A stretch of 64,000 bases of DNA from JAAYAO01 sp051133435 (GCF_051133435.1 NZ_JBPGNY010000004.1:62001-126000), one strand, 5' to 3'; positions 6,804-16,451 are shown, numbered from the stretch's first letter. A program made the numbers and translations. The notes: generated by a model not told the origin, from the sequence alone.

Positions 6804-9362
6804 TCAGCCCGCCGGCAGCACCGCCAGGCCCATCTCGGCCACACTGACCAGCCCCTCGTGCTTGGGCACCACGCGCAGCGTGTACCCGACCGAGCCGGTC
6901 TGGTGCACCGGGAACTTCACCTCATAGCGCAGTAGGCCATCACCGATATCGGTGTACTGATCGGCCACGTGAATGCGCACGTCGTGCAGTTGATCGTCCG
7001 AATCGACGGTGCCGGACACCACCTGCACCTCCACGTCCTCGGGACGCAGGTCACCCAACCGCACGGTCGCCGCCACGTCCAGATCGGCATCGGTGTCGAC
7101 CGCCCCCGCAGTGAGGTTCTCGACATGTTCGACCCGCACCTGCGACCAGGCACCACGCACCTGTCGCTTCCAGGCGGCCAGTGATTCGGCGAAGCCCTCG
7201 ACCTCGGCACGGGCCGCCGAAGCGGCCGCCGGCGAGTAGAGCTCGGTGACGTAATCGCGCACCATCCGCGACGCGAGCACCTTGGGCGCCAACCCCGAAA
7301 TGGTGTCGCGCACCATCTGAATCCACCGACTCGGCAGCCCGTGCGCGTCGCGGGTGTAGAACCGCGGCACGATCTCGTTCTCGATGATCTCGTAGAGCGA
7401 GTTGGCCTCGTACTCGTCGCGCTGATCGGGGTCGAGGATGCCCTCGGCCGACGGAATCTCCCACCCCCAGTCGGGGTGGTACAGCTCGTCCCACCAGCCG
7501 TCGCGAATCGACAGGTTGGCCGCACCGTTCATCGCGGCCTTCATGCCCGAGGTTCCGCAGGCCTCGTAGGGACGCAGCGGGTTGTTGATCCACACATCGC
7601 AGCCCGGGTAGAGCGGCCGGGCCAGGGAGATGTCGTAGTCGGGCAGGAACACGATCCGGCCACGCACCTGCGGATCATCGGCGAACTGCACCATGGTCTG
7701 GATCAACGACTTGCCGGTGTCATCGGCCGGGTGCGACTTACCGGCAATCACGATCTGAATCGGACGTTCGGGGTCGAGCAGCAACCGCTTCAACCGATCG
7801 GTGTCGCGCAGCATCAGGGTGAGCCGCTTGTAGGACGCGCCGCGCCGGGCGAACCCGAAGGTCAACACCTGCGGATCCAGCGCATTGGAGATCCAGTCGA
7901 CCGAACCGCTCAGCCCGCGCTGACGATGACTCTGCAGCAGTCGTTCCCGCGTCATCGCCACCAAATCACCGCGCATCCGGTTCTTCAGCGTCCAGATGGT
8001 GTTGTCGTCGACCCGATCCAGGGCCGACCAGTCGTAACCGTCGATCACGGTCTCGGAATCCTCCAGCGGCGACTCGAGCAGTTCGAGCAGCTCCGGATGG
8101 ATCCAGGTGCGGTGGTGCACCCCGTTGGTGATCGCACCAATCGGCACCTCGCTGGAATCGAAATCCCGCCACAGGCCCTGGAACATGTCGCGGGAGACCT
8201 CACCGTGCAACTGCGACACACCGTTGGCGCGCTGGCCCAACCGCAGGCCCATCACCGCCATGTTGTAGCGGCCCGCGTCCCCGCCTTCGTAGTCCTCCGA
8301 ACCCAGGGCCATCACCCGGTCGAGCGGCAGCGGCTCGAAGGTGCGGAACTGGTCGGCGACCATGTCGCGCGGGAAACGGTCGATACCGGCCGGCACCGGG
8401 GTGTGGGTGGTGAAGACGGTCGCGGCCCGGGTGTGTTCCAGGGCGGTGTCGAAGTCCATCGACGCGTCGGCCATGTACTCCCGGATCCGTTCCAGGCCCA
8501 GGAAACCGGCATGGCCTTCGTTGGCGTGGTAGACCTCCGGCGCCGGGTGCCCGGTGATCCGGCAGTACTCGCGCACCGCGCGCACCCCACCTATTCCGAG
8601 CAGCACTTCCTGGGCGAGCCGGTGGTCGGCGCCACCGCCGTAGAGCTTGTCGGTGATCCCCCGCTCGTACTCACCATTGGCCTCGACATCGGAGTCGAGC
8701 ATCAACAACGGCACCCGGCCGATCTGGGCCACCCAGATCGCCGCGGTCAGCGTGCGGCCCCGCAGCGGGACGGTGATGTAAACCGGCTGACCGTCCTCGG
8801 TCAGCGGAGTGAGCGGCATGTCGTTGGGGTCGAGCAGCGGGTAACGCTCCTGCTGCCAGCCGGACGCATTCAACGACTGGCGGAAGTAGCCGTGCCGGTA
8901 CAACAGTCCGACACCCAGAATCGGCACCCCGAGATCACTGGCTGCCTTCAGGTGGTCACCGGCCAGAATCCCCAAGCCACCGGAGTACTGCGGCAACACC
9001 TCCGAAACCCCGAACTCGGCCGAGAAGTAGGCGATCGCCGAGGGCGCATGATCATGCTCGGCGGCCCAGCGCTGGTACCAGTGATCGCTGGTCAGGTAGT
9101 CGGTGAGATCGGAATGAAGCAGTTCGAGCCGGCGGACGAACTTGCGGTCGCCTGCCAGGCTCCGAAGACGGTCGGACGCCACCTGGGAGAGCAGGTCCTG
9201 CGGATCATGACCCACCTCTTCCCACAGGTCCGGGTCGATGGCACGAAAGAGCTCCTGGGTGGGCTCATGCCAGGCCCAACGCAGGTTCAGGGACAGATCC
9301 AGCAGCGGACGCAGGGCGTCGGGCAGAACCGGATGCACGATGAATCGTCGAATAGCACGCAC
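6804..9362 (-). CDS. glgP: Alpha-glucan (glycogen) phosphorylase
   Basis: This 852-residue GT35 enzyme releases glucose 1-phosphate from the ends of alpha-1,4-glucan. The N-terminus (LRPLLDLSLNLRWAWHEPTQ) is the DUF3417-type start of the actinobacterial and thermophile phosphorylases, shorter-helixed than the E. coli type. The PLP region shows EACGTSGMKAAMNGAANLS. Further marks are YFSAEFGVSEVLPQYSGGLG and HANEGHAGFLGLERI. GTG 9362 is chosen because TAGCGT (9375-9370) lies 7 bases before it; a GTG at 9371 would overlap that hexamer. It is divergent from glgE, so the degradation and synthesis genes share a 146-bp control region. Confidence 0.95.
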   Translation of the reverse strand: MRAIRRFIVHPVLPDALRPLLDLSLNLRWAWHEPTQELFRAIDPDLWEEVGHDPQDLLSQVASDRLRSLAGDRKFVRRLELLHSDLTDYLTSDHWYQRWAAEHDHAPSAIAYFSAEFGVSEVLPQYSGGLGILAGDHLKAASDLGVPILGVGLLYRHGYFRQSLNASGWQQERYPLLDPNDMPLTPLTEDGQPVYITVPLRGRTLTAAIWVAQIGRVPLLMLDSDVEANGEYERGITDKLYGGGADHRLAQEVLLGIGGVRAVREYCRITGHPAPEVYHANEGHAGFLGLERIREYMADASMDFDTALEHTRAATVFTTHTPVPAGIDRFPRDMVADQFRTFEPLPLDRVMALGSEDYEGGDAGRYNMAVMGLRLGQRANGVSQLHGEVSRDMFQGLWRDFDSSEVPIGAITNGVHHRTWIHPELLELLESPLEDSETVIDGYDWSALDRVDDNTIWTLKNRMRGDLVAMTRERLLQSHRQRGLSGSVDWISNALDPQVLTFGFARRGASYKRLTLMLRDTDRLKRLLLDPERPIQIVIAGKSHPADDTGKSLIQTMVQFADDPQVRGRIVFLPDYDISLARPLYPGCDVWINNPLRPYEACGTSGMKAAMNGAANLSIRDGWWDELYHPDWGWEIPSAEGILDPDQRDEYEANSLYEIIENEIVPRFYTRDAHGLPSRWIQMVRDTISGLAPKVLASRMVRDYVTELYSPAAASAARAEVEGFAESLAAWKRQVRGAWSQVRVEHVENLTAGAVDTDADLDVAATVRLGDLRPEDVEVQVVSGTVDSDDQLHDVRIHVADQYTDIGDGLLRYEVKFPVHQTGSVGYTLRVVPKHEGLVSVAEMGLAVLPAG

Positions 9363-9508
9363 GAAGCACACGCTATCGGTTCACGATCCCCCACAGCGCA
9401 CCGGGAACAAGCGATTCCCATCAGTTGTCGGACGACATCGCGACCCGCCTGTCGGACGGGCGTCGAACCGCCCTCGGATGCCGACACCGGCGACGCTACT
9501 GTGACCTC

Positions 9509-11521
9509 GTGACTGAGATGCAGAGTTCGACGAGTGTGACCGCCGCTGCTGCTGTCGGGGATCCGATCGGCCGCATCCCGGTGATCGAGGTCAGTCCCGT
9601 GCTCGCCGGGGGTGCCTACCCCGCCAAGGCCGTGGTGGACGAACTGATTCCGATCACCGCAACCATCTTCCGTGAGGGCCACGACCAACTCGGTGCCACC
9701 GTGGTACTGACCGGCCCGGACGGGCAGACCATCACCACCCCGATGGAGTTGGTCGAACCCATTGGCCTCGACGGCTGGGAAGCCCATGTCCGCCTGCCGG
9801 CCGAGGGCGCCTGGACCTTCCGGATCGAGGCCTGGGACAACCCGTGGGCGACCTGGCGCCACGACGCCGAAATCAAGTTCGCGGCCGGTCAGGACGTCGA
9901 GCTGATGTGCACCGAGGGGCGTCTGCTGCTGGCCGAGGGCATCGTCGAGGCCGAGGCCGCCGGTGACCCCGCCGGTGCCGACGACCTGCGCCGCTACAGC
10001 GAGGCACTGACCCCGTCCGCCCCCGAGGCGATGCTGGCCGCGGCCGCCGCCGACGAGAAGCTGGACGCCCTGATGCGCGGCTACGGACCCCGCCGTCTGG
10101 TCACCCCGACCCGGGAGTTCCCGATCTTCGTCGATCGCAAGCGCGCCCTGTTCTCGGCCTGGTACGAGTTCTTCCCCCGCTCCCAGGGGGCCACCTGGAA
10201 TGCCGAACGCGAGGTCTGGGAATCGGGCACCTTCGACGGCTCCCACGAACGGCTCGAACACGCCGCCGCGATGGGCTTCGATGTGGTCTACCTGCCGCCG
10301 ATCCACCCGGTCGGCACGGCCTTCCGCAAGGGCCGCAACAACACCCTGGCCCCGGGCCCCGATGATGTCGGTTCGCCCTGGGCGATCGGCGCCCCCGAGG
10401 GCGGTCATGACGCGATCCACCCCGATCTGGGCGATGTCGCAGCTTTTGAGCGCTTCGTCGCCAAGGCCACCGAACTCGGCCTGGAGGTGGCCCTGGACCT
10501 GGCCCTGCAGGCCTCCCCCGACCACCCCTGGGCGGTCAACCACCGTGAGTGGTTCACCGAACGCGCCGACGGCACGATCGCCTATGCCGAGAACCCGCCG
10601 AAGAAGTACCAGGACATCTACCCGATCAACTTCGACCGCGACCCCGAGGGCATCTACGCCGAGGTGCTGCGGGTGGTCAAGCTGTGGATGTCGCGCGGCG
10701 TACGGATCTTCCGGGTCGACAACCCGCACACCAAACCGGTCGCCTTCTGGGCCCGGTTGCTGGCCGAGATCCGCCGCACCGACCCCGATGTGCTGTTCCT
10801 GGCCGAGGCCTTCACCCGTCCGGCGATGATGAAGACCCTCGGGATGGTCGGCTTCCATCAGAGCTACACCTACTTCACCTGGCGCAACGAGAAGTGGGAG
10901 TTGGAGGAGTACGTCAAGGAGTTGTCGAAGGAGAAGGCGTATTACATGCGCCCGAACTTCTGGCCGAATACTCCCGACATCCTCAATGCCTACCTGGTCA
11001 ACGGTGGTCCGCCGGCCTTCGCGATCCGCGCCGTTCTGGCCTCGACGCTCACCCCGAACTGGGGCCTGTACTCCGGTTACGAGTTGTTCGAGAACGTTCC
11101 GGTGCGCGAGGGCAGCGAGGAATACCTCGATTCGGAGAAGTACGAGATCCGGCCGCGTGATTTCGGAACCGAACCGAATCTGATCGAGTTCCTGACCACC
11201 CTGAACCGGATCCGCCGCGAGCACCCGGCACTGCAGCAGTTGCGGCAGACGGTCTTCCACCATGCCCCGCATCACGCGGTGATCGCCTACTCACGTCACG
11301 ACGGCGACGACACGGTGATTGTGATCTGCAGCATGGATCCGCACAACACCGTCGAATCGGACGTCTACTTCGACCTCGGGGCGATGGGCCTGCCGTCTGA
11401 TGCCACGCTGCATGTCGTCGACGAGTTGGACGGAGCGGAGTACACCTGGGGTGCCCGCGCCTGGGTCAGGTTGACCCCGCTGCGTCCGGCCCACATCGTG
11501 CGGCTGCGCCCGGCCGACTGA
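9509..11521 (+). CDS. glgE: Alpha-1,4-glucan:maltose-1-phosphate maltosyltransferase GlgE
   Basis: This 670-residue GH13_3 enzyme transfers maltose from alpha-maltose 1-phosphate to a growing alpha-1,4-glucan. Visible marks are the FFPRSQGATW segment of the N-domain, IFRVDNPHTKPVAFW (nucleophile Asp, about residue 405), FLAEAFTRPAMM (acid/base Glu) and FWPNTPDILNAYLVNGG, which are characteristic of GlgE rather than other GH13 enzymes. GTG 9509 is chosen because TACTGT (9497-9502) lies 6 bases before it; the frame continues back to 9425 without similarity, and ATG 9518 is another option. The maltokinase start follows 2 bases after the stop, making an operon with glgB. Confidence 0.95.
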   Translation: MTEMQSSTSVTAAAAVGDPIGRIPVIEVSPVLAGGAYPAKAVVDELIPITATIFREGHDQLGATVVLTGPDGQTITTPMELVEPIGLDGWEAHVRLPAEGAWTFRIEAWDNPWATWRHDAEIKFAAGQDVELMCTEGRLLLAEGIVEAEAAGDPAGADDLRRYSEALTPSAPEAMLAAAAADEKLDALMRGYGPRRLVTPTREFPIFVDRKRALFSAWYEFFPRSQGATWNAEREVWESGTFDGSHERLEHAAAMGFDVVYLPPIHPVGTAFRKGRNNTLAPGPDDVGSPWAIGAPEGGHDAIHPDLGDVAAFERFVAKATELGLEVALDLALQASPDHPWAVNHREWFTERADGTIAYAENPPKKYQDIYPINFDRDPEGIYAEVLRVVKLWMSRGVRIFRVDNPHTKPVAFWARLLAEIRRTDPDVLFLAEAFTRPAMMKTLGMVGFHQSYTYFTWRNEKWELEEYVKELSKEKAYYMRPNFWPNTPDILNAYLVNGGPPAFAIRAVLASTLTPNWGLYSGYELFENVPVREGSEEYLDSEKYEIRPRDFGTEPNLIEFLTTLNRIRREHPALQQLRQTVFHHAPHHAVIAYSRHDGDDTVIVICSMDPHNTVESDVYFDLGAMGLPSDATLHVVDELDGAEYTWGARAWVRLTPLRPAHIVRLRPAD

Positions 11522-11523
11522 CC

Positions 11524-12771
11524 GTGGCACGCCGCTCGGCCGACGACGGCCTGCTCGACTGGCTGCCGGGGCTGCTCGAGCAGGCCCGCTGGTTCGCCGG
11601 CAAGGGCCGCGACGGTCGGGTTGTCGATGTCCGGTTGTTGACCACCTGGGTCGATTCCTACGAACCCCTGCGCAGTTGGGCGGTGCTGGTCGAATACCCG
11701 GACGGATCCACCGAGCATTACCACGTGCTGGCCGAACACACCGCCGAAGGCCCCCGGGAACCGTCGGAGACCGGCTGGCAGGACCTGTGGACCGCGGTCG
11801 CCGCCGACCTGCGCGGCACGTCCCGGCTGGACGAGGAGGTGCCCGGTTGGGCCGACCTCCCGGTGCGGGTGCTGACCGGGGAGCAGTCCAACACCTCCCT
11901 GCTGATCGGTGATGCGTTGATCGTCAAGATCTTCCGGACGCTGGAGCGCGGCCGATCGGTGGAATCGGAGATGGCCGATCTGCTCGATGGGCAAGCGATG
12001 GTGGCCCGCAACTACACCACCGTCGGCATCGATCCGGGTGACCCACGGATCGGGCCGGTCGACCTGCTGACGGTGTTCGAGCAGTTCCCCACCGCCGAGG
12101 ACGGCTGGGAACTCGCCACCTCCCGGGCCGAGCAGCAAGCCGACTTCACCGACGAAGCCCACACCCTCGGGGTGACCCTGCGCCGGGTCCACCGCACCCT
12201 GGCCGAACGGGCGAAGACCGCGATCATGCCCGGCGCCACGATCACCGCCGCGATGATCCGCCGCCTCGATGCCGCGGTGGACGAGGTTCCCGAGCTGGCA
12301 CCGTTCGTCCCCGACCTCCGGCAGGTCTTCGAAGCACTGGCCGACCACACCCTGACCGTGCAACGCGTGCACGGGGACTTCCATCTGGGCCAGTGTCTGC
12401 GCGTCGCACCGAACGCCTGGCGGATCATCGATTTCGCCGGGGAGCCACTGAAATCGGCCCGGGAGCGCCGGGCTCCCGACTCGCCGCAGCGCGATCTGGC
12501 CGGAATGCTACGGTCATTTTGCTATGCCGGCCGGGTCGGACAGACTCGTGCTGCACCCTCACCAGCCGGGTCGGCGTGGACCTTGGCCTGCCGGGAGGCA
12601 TTTGTGAGTGGCTACCGCACCGGGGACTCGTCCCCCACTGCCAGTGAGCGCGCAGCGCTGCGCGCCTATGAGCTCGACAAGGCCGTCTACGACGTCATCT
12701 ACGAAACCCGCAATCGCCCCACCTGGCTGCCCCTCGCCCTGGGCACGCTGAACGACTCGCTGCAGATGTGA
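11524..12771 (+). CDS. mak: Maltokinase (Pep2/Mak)
   Basis: This 415-residue kinase phosphorylates maltose with ATP to give alpha-maltose 1-phosphate, the GlgE substrate. The N-terminal cap begins LPGLLEQARWFAGKGRDG. The catalytic loop is RVHGDFHLGQ and the metal-binding segment is IIDFAGEPLKSARERR, the aminoglycoside-phosphotransferase-like pattern of maltokinases. The GTG start is 2 bases after glgE and the stop is 13 bases before glgB. In many actinobacteria this domain is fused to or adjacent to trehalose synthase TreS; no treS is seen in this window. Confidence 0.93.
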   Translation: MARRSADDGLLDWLPGLLEQARWFAGKGRDGRVVDVRLLTTWVDSYEPLRSWAVLVEYPDGSTEHYHVLAEHTAEGPREPSETGWQDLWTAVAADLRGTSRLDEEVPGWADLPVRVLTGEQSNTSLLIGDALIVKIFRTLERGRSVESEMADLLDGQAMVARNYTTVGIDPGDPRIGPVDLLTVFEQFPTAEDGWELATSRAEQQADFTDEAHTLGVTLRRVHRTLAERAKTAIMPGATITAAMIRRLDAAVDEVPELAPFVPDLRQVFEALADHTLTVQRVHGDFHLGQCLRVAPNAWRIIDFAGEPLKSARERRAPDSPQRDLAGMLRSFCYAGRVGQTRAAPSPAGSAWTLACREAFVSGYRTGDSSPTASERAALRAYELDKAVYDVIYETRNRPTWLPLALGTLNDSLQM

Positions 12772-12784
12772 AGGAGAACCCCCG

Positions 12785-14683
12785 ATGGCACACGATCCCT
12801 CTGGAGGCCTGACCGGTTGGGACCTGGAAGGTTTCCACACCGGTGGCGACACCGAACTGTGGAAGCGGCTCGGCGCCCACGTGGTGACCATCCCCAACGG
12901 CGACGGCGGCGAGGTCACCGGCACGCGTTTCGCGGTCTGGGCGCCCAATGCCAAGCGGGTCCAGTTGGCCGGTGACTTCAACGGCTGGGACGGCGGCTGG
13001 CACGAGATGCATCTGGTGCCCGGCTCCGGGGTGTGGGCGATCTTCGTACCCGGACTCGGCGACGGGGCGCTGTACAAATACAAGGTCCTCGGGGCCGACG
13101 ATCGCTGGATCGACCGGGTCGACCCGATGGCCAACTTCGCCGAGCCGGCCCCGGGCAACGCCTCCATCGTCTACACCAGCCAGTACGAGTGGAACGACGA
13201 GGAGTGGCTGGCCAAGCGCGCGGCCTCCCAGCCGCACAAGGAACCGATGAGCATCTATGAGGTGCACCTGCCGTCCTGGCGTCCGGGCAAGAGCTACCGG
13301 GAACTGGCCGACGAACTGGTCGAGTACGTCACCTGGCAGGGCTACACCCATGTCGAGTTCATGCCGCTGGCCGAACACCCCTTCCTGCCGTCGTGGGGTT
13401 ATCAGGTCACCAACTACTTCGCCCCCACCTCCCGGCTCGGCAAGCCCGATGACCTGCGCTATCTGATCGACCGGCTGCACCAGGCCGGGATCGGCGTCTA
13501 CATGGACTGGGTGCCCGGGCACTTCCCCAAGGACGAATGGGCGCTGGGACGTTTCGACGGCACCGCCCTGTACGAGCACGCCGACCCCCGCCAGGGCGAG
13601 CATCAGGACTGGGGCACCTACATCTTCAACTACGGGCGCAACGAGGTGAAAAGCTTCCTGATCTCGAACGCCCTGTACTGGGTCAGCGAGTTCCACGTCG
13701 ACGGGCTGCGCGTCGACGCGGTGGCCTCGATGTTGTACCTGGATTACTCCCGCGAAGAGGGTCAGTGGGTGCCGAACCAGTATGGCGGCCGCGAGAACCT
13801 CGAGGCGATGGACTTCCTGCGCTACGTCAACAAGCACCTGTACGAGCGCGAGCCCGGCGTGATCATGGTCGCCGAGGAGTCCACCTCCTGGCCCGGTGTC
13901 ACCAAGCCGGTGCACGAGAACGGTCTGGGCTTCGGCTTCAAGTGGAACATGGGCTGGATGAACGACACCCTCTCGTACCTCGCCCACGAGCCGGTGCACC
14001 GCCAGTACCACCACCACGAAGTGACCTTCTCGATGGTCTACGCCTATTCCGAGAACTTCATCCTGCCGATCAGCCACGACGAGGTCGTGCACGGCAAGGG
14101 CTCGATGGTGAACAAGATTCCCGGCGACGACTGGCAGAAGTTCGCCACCCTGCGCGCCTACTACTCCTACATGTGGTCACACCCGGGCAAGAAGCTGATC
14201 TTCATGGGCTGCGAGTTCGGCCAACGCCCCGAGTTCAACGAGTCCGCCGGCCCCGAATGGTGGGTCTCGGATCTGGAGATGCACGGCGGCCTGCAGCGAC
14301 TCTTCCGCGATCTCAACGGGATTTACCAGGCGCACCCGGCGATGTGGGAACTCGACACCAGCCCCGAGGGCTTCCGCTGGATTGATGCCAACGATGCCGG
14401 GCGCAACACCTACAGCTACCTGCGCAGTGATGAGGCGGGCAATCAGGTGGCCGTGGTGATCAACTTCTCCCCCGTGCCCCTGGACGCACACCGGATCGGG
14501 CTGCCGCGCGAAGGTGTCTGGCGCGAGATCCTGAACACCGATGCCACGATCTACGACGGCACCGGCATGTTCGGCAACCTCGGTCAGGTCGAGGCCGTGG
14601 CCGTACCGCACAACGACCTGCCGGCCAGCGCCCAGATCGTGGTGCCGCCGCTGGGCGCGGTGTGGCTGGCGATGGACGCCTGA
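12785..14683 (+). CDS. glgB: 1,4-alpha-glucan branching enzyme GlgB
   Basis: This 632-residue GH13_9 enzyme makes alpha-1,6 branches in the glucan extended by GlgE. Motifs in order are TRFAVWAPNAKRVQLAGDFN (CBM48), HFPKDEWALGRFDGT, GLRVDAVASMLYLDY (nucleophile Asp), MVAEESTSWPGV (acid/base Glu) and LPISHDEVVHGKGSM. It lacks the roughly 100-residue N1 domain of the E. coli enzyme. ATG 12785 follows a good AAGGAG site 7 bases upstream. It closes the glgE-mak-glgB operon. Confidence 0.95.
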   Translation: MAHDPSGGLTGWDLEGFHTGGDTELWKRLGAHVVTIPNGDGGEVTGTRFAVWAPNAKRVQLAGDFNGWDGGWHEMHLVPGSGVWAIFVPGLGDGALYKYKVLGADDRWIDRVDPMANFAEPAPGNASIVYTSQYEWNDEEWLAKRAASQPHKEPMSIYEVHLPSWRPGKSYRELADELVEYVTWQGYTHVEFMPLAEHPFLPSWGYQVTNYFAPTSRLGKPDDLRYLIDRLHQAGIGVYMDWVPGHFPKDEWALGRFDGTALYEHADPRQGEHQDWGTYIFNYGRNEVKSFLISNALYWVSEFHVDGLRVDAVASMLYLDYSREEGQWVPNQYGGRENLEAMDFLRYVNKHLYEREPGVIMVAEESTSWPGVTKPVHENGLGFGFKWNMGWMNDTLSYLAHEPVHRQYHHHEVTFSMVYAYSENFILPISHDEVVHGKGSMVNKIPGDDWQKFATLRAYYSYMWSHPGKKLIFMGCEFGQRPEFNESAGPEWWVSDLEMHGGLQRLFRDLNGIYQAHPAMWELDTSPEGFRWIDANDAGRNTYSYLRSDEAGNQVAVVINFSPVPLDAHRIGLPREGVWREILNTDATIYDGTGMFGNLGQVEAVAVPHNDLPASAQIVVPPLGAVWLAMDA

Positions 14684-14685
14684 GC

Positions 14686-14716
14686 TTGACCCTCTCGCGA
14701 CGTGAGGCCACACAGT
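14686..14716 (+). promoter_or_regulatory. MerR-type promoter with palindromic operator
   Basis: TTGACC (14686-14691) and CACAGT (14711-14716) are separated by 19 bp, the overlong spacer typical of MerR-regulated promoters. The spacer holds an imperfect 17-bp palindrome, CCTCTCGCGACGTGAGG (14691-14707). It lies directly before the merR gene, so autoregulation by DNA untwisting is the obvious reading. Confidence 0.75.
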
Positions 14717-14722
14717 GGAGTC

Positions 14723-15520
14723 ATGACCGAGAGGACAACGATGACAACGGCCTGGACCGTGGGCAAGGTGGCCGACACCTTCGGGGTGACGGTGCGCACC
14801 TTGCACCACTACGACGCCATCGGATTGCTCACCCCCAGTGAACGTTCGACGGCCGGCTACCGGCTGTACACCGCCGACGACCTCACCCGGCTCCAGCAGA
14901 TCGTGGTGTACCGACGGCTCGAGATGCCGTTGGACGAGATCGCCACCCTGCTGGACGGCGGTGAGGACACGGTCGATCATCTGCGTCGTCAGCGCGCATC
15001 GGTCATGTCCCGGCTGGACGAGCTGCGCGAGCTCGTCGCGGCCATCGACCGAGCACTGGAGAAAGAGATGACCCACCAGAAACTGACCGACGCCGAGATG
15101 CGCGAACTCTTCGGCAACGCCTTCGACGATTCCTACGCCGCCGAGGCCGAACAGCGTTGGGGCCACACGCCCCAATGGCAGCAGGGCCAAGAACGCACCG
15201 CACATTTCACCCGCGCCGACTGGCAGGCCGTGAAGGACGAATCCGACGCCGTCGAGGCTGCCGTCGTCGCCGCGATGGACGCCGGCCTGGCCCCCGATCA
15301 CGAGCGGGCGATGGCTGCCGCCGAGCAGCACCGGGCGAGCATCGAGCGGTTCTACGACTGCGACTACCCGATGCATCGCAACCTGGCCGACACCTACGTC
15401 GGCGACCAGCGGTTCACCCGGTACTACGACGCGATCCGGCCGGGCATGGCCCAGTACCTGCGCGATGCCATCCACGCCAACGCCGACCGGCGCGGCGAGG
15501 ACGGAGCCGGCAGGTCCTGA
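14723..15520 (+). CDS. MerR family regulator with TipAS effector domain
   Basis: This 265-residue protein has an N-terminal MerR winged helix (TVGKVADTFGVTVRTLHHYD), a coiled-coil dimerisation helix and a C-terminal TipAS-like antibiotic-recognition domain (residues about 130-255; EMRELFGNAF, QRWGHTPQW). TipA/SkgA-type proteins bind drugs or other ligands and activate their own promoter. The promoter above has the 19-bp spacer, and its -10 (CACAGT) is 6 bases before ATG 14723, supporting a leaderless start there. ATG 14741 has a GAGAGG site upstream and would be the start if the mRNA has a leader; both keep the whole MerR domain. Confidence 0.88.
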   Translation: MTERTTMTTAWTVGKVADTFGVTVRTLHHYDAIGLLTPSERSTAGYRLYTADDLTRLQQIVVYRRLEMPLDEIATLLDGGEDTVDHLRRQRASVMSRLDELRELVAAIDRALEKEMTHQKLTDAEMRELFGNAFDDSYAAEAEQRWGHTPQWQQGQERTAHFTRADWQAVKDESDAVEAAVVAAMDAGLAPDHERAMAAAEQHRASIERFYDCDYPMHRNLADTYVGDQRFTRYYDAIRPGMAQYLRDAIHANADRRGEDGAGRS

Positions 15521-15528
15521 CCTGCCGG
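15507..15528. terminator. Hairpin between convergent merR and trx-like genes
   Basis: A perfect 10-bp inverted repeat, CCGGCAGGTC / GACCTGCCGG with 2 bases between, overlaps the merR stop codon and lies 11 bases from the end of the opposing gene. It has no T run, so it is at best a U-tract-less or bidirectional terminator. Confidence 0.45.
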
Positions 15529-15539
15529 AGCAGCCCGGC

Positions 15540-16451
15540 CTAGAACAGGGCCGAGGTCAGGGCCCGGCGGGCCTTGATCACCCGCGGATCGGTATTGCCG
15601 AGAGTGGCGAACAGTTCGAGCAGCCGCACCCGGGCGGCTTCGCGGTCGTCGTCGCGGCGATTGCGGATCAGCTCGAGCAATCGCTCGAAGGCCGCATCGG
15701 CATCGCCGCGGGCGAAGTCCAGATCGGCGGCGTCCAGGTTGGCGGCCAGATCGGACGGATCGCTGCTCAGCCGCTGGGTGACATCGGCCGCATCCAGGGT
15801 GGCGGCCCGGGCCAACAAACCGGCCTGGGCCGCACCCGCGACCGCCTCGGCGTCGTTGGGGTTGGCCTTGACGAGTTTGTCGAACTCCTCCCGGGCAGCG
15901 GCGAAGTCACCGCGCTCGAGTGCCTCGTCGGCGGCGGCGAACCGCGGATCGGCGGCCTGGGGCTGTTCCTCGTCCTGGGGCTGAGCGGCCGAGACCGGCT
16001 CGGCCCGTCCGACGATGCCGTTGGCGACCGCAGCCTGCATCACCTGCTCGATCAACTCGACCAACTGGGCGCGCGGGGTGGGGCCCTGGGACAGCGGCAC
16101 CATCTGACCACCGATCACCGCGGCCAGGGTGGGCACTCCCTGCACCTGCAGGGCCTGGGCGATCTGCGGTTGTTCGTCCACATTGGCCCGGGCCAGCAGC
16201 CAGCGGCCCTGCCCCTCGGCGGCCAGGGCGGCCAGGTCGGCACTGAAGGCCTCGGCATTGGCCCGCGGTGACCACAGTTCGACCAGCACCGGATGCTGCA
16301 GCGACTTGCGCATCACGTCTTCGAAGGTCTGCACCGTCACATCGACCACATAGCCGCCACCGGCGGGCGCGCCGTGGCCCGACGCCGGCGCCTGCGCCAT
16401 CAGCGCGGAAAGGTCGACCGCTCCGGGACGGCTGAAATCGGACGAGGTCAT
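15540..16451 (-). CDS. Thioredoxin-fold/TPR protein, CnoX (YbbN)-like
   Basis: This 303-residue protein has a thioredoxin-like domain (about residues 40-145) followed by a linker and TPR-like helices (about 170-300). The usual WCxxC active site is replaced by WSPRAN, so both redox cysteines are missing and it cannot act as an ordinary disulfide reductase. Proteins of this layout are annotated as co-chaperonins or thioredoxin-like holdases. ATG 16451 follows AAGGAG 9 bases upstream, which outweighs an open frame extending back towards the pgm promoter. It is divergent from pgm. Confidence 0.8.
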   Translation of the reverse strand: MTSSDFSRPGAVDLSALMAQAPASGHGAPAGGGYVVDVTVQTFEDVMRKSLQHPVLVELWSPRANAEAFSADLAALAAEGQGRWLLARANVDEQPQIAQALQVQGVPTLAAVIGGQMVPLSQGPTPRAQLVELIEQVMQAAVANGIVGRAEPVSAAQPQDEEQPQAADPRFAAADEALERGDFAAAREEFDKLVKANPNDAEAVAGAAQAGLLARAATLDAADVTQRLSSDPSDLAANLDAADLDFARGDADAAFERLLELIRNRRDDDREAARVRLLELFATLGNTDPRVIKARRALTSALF

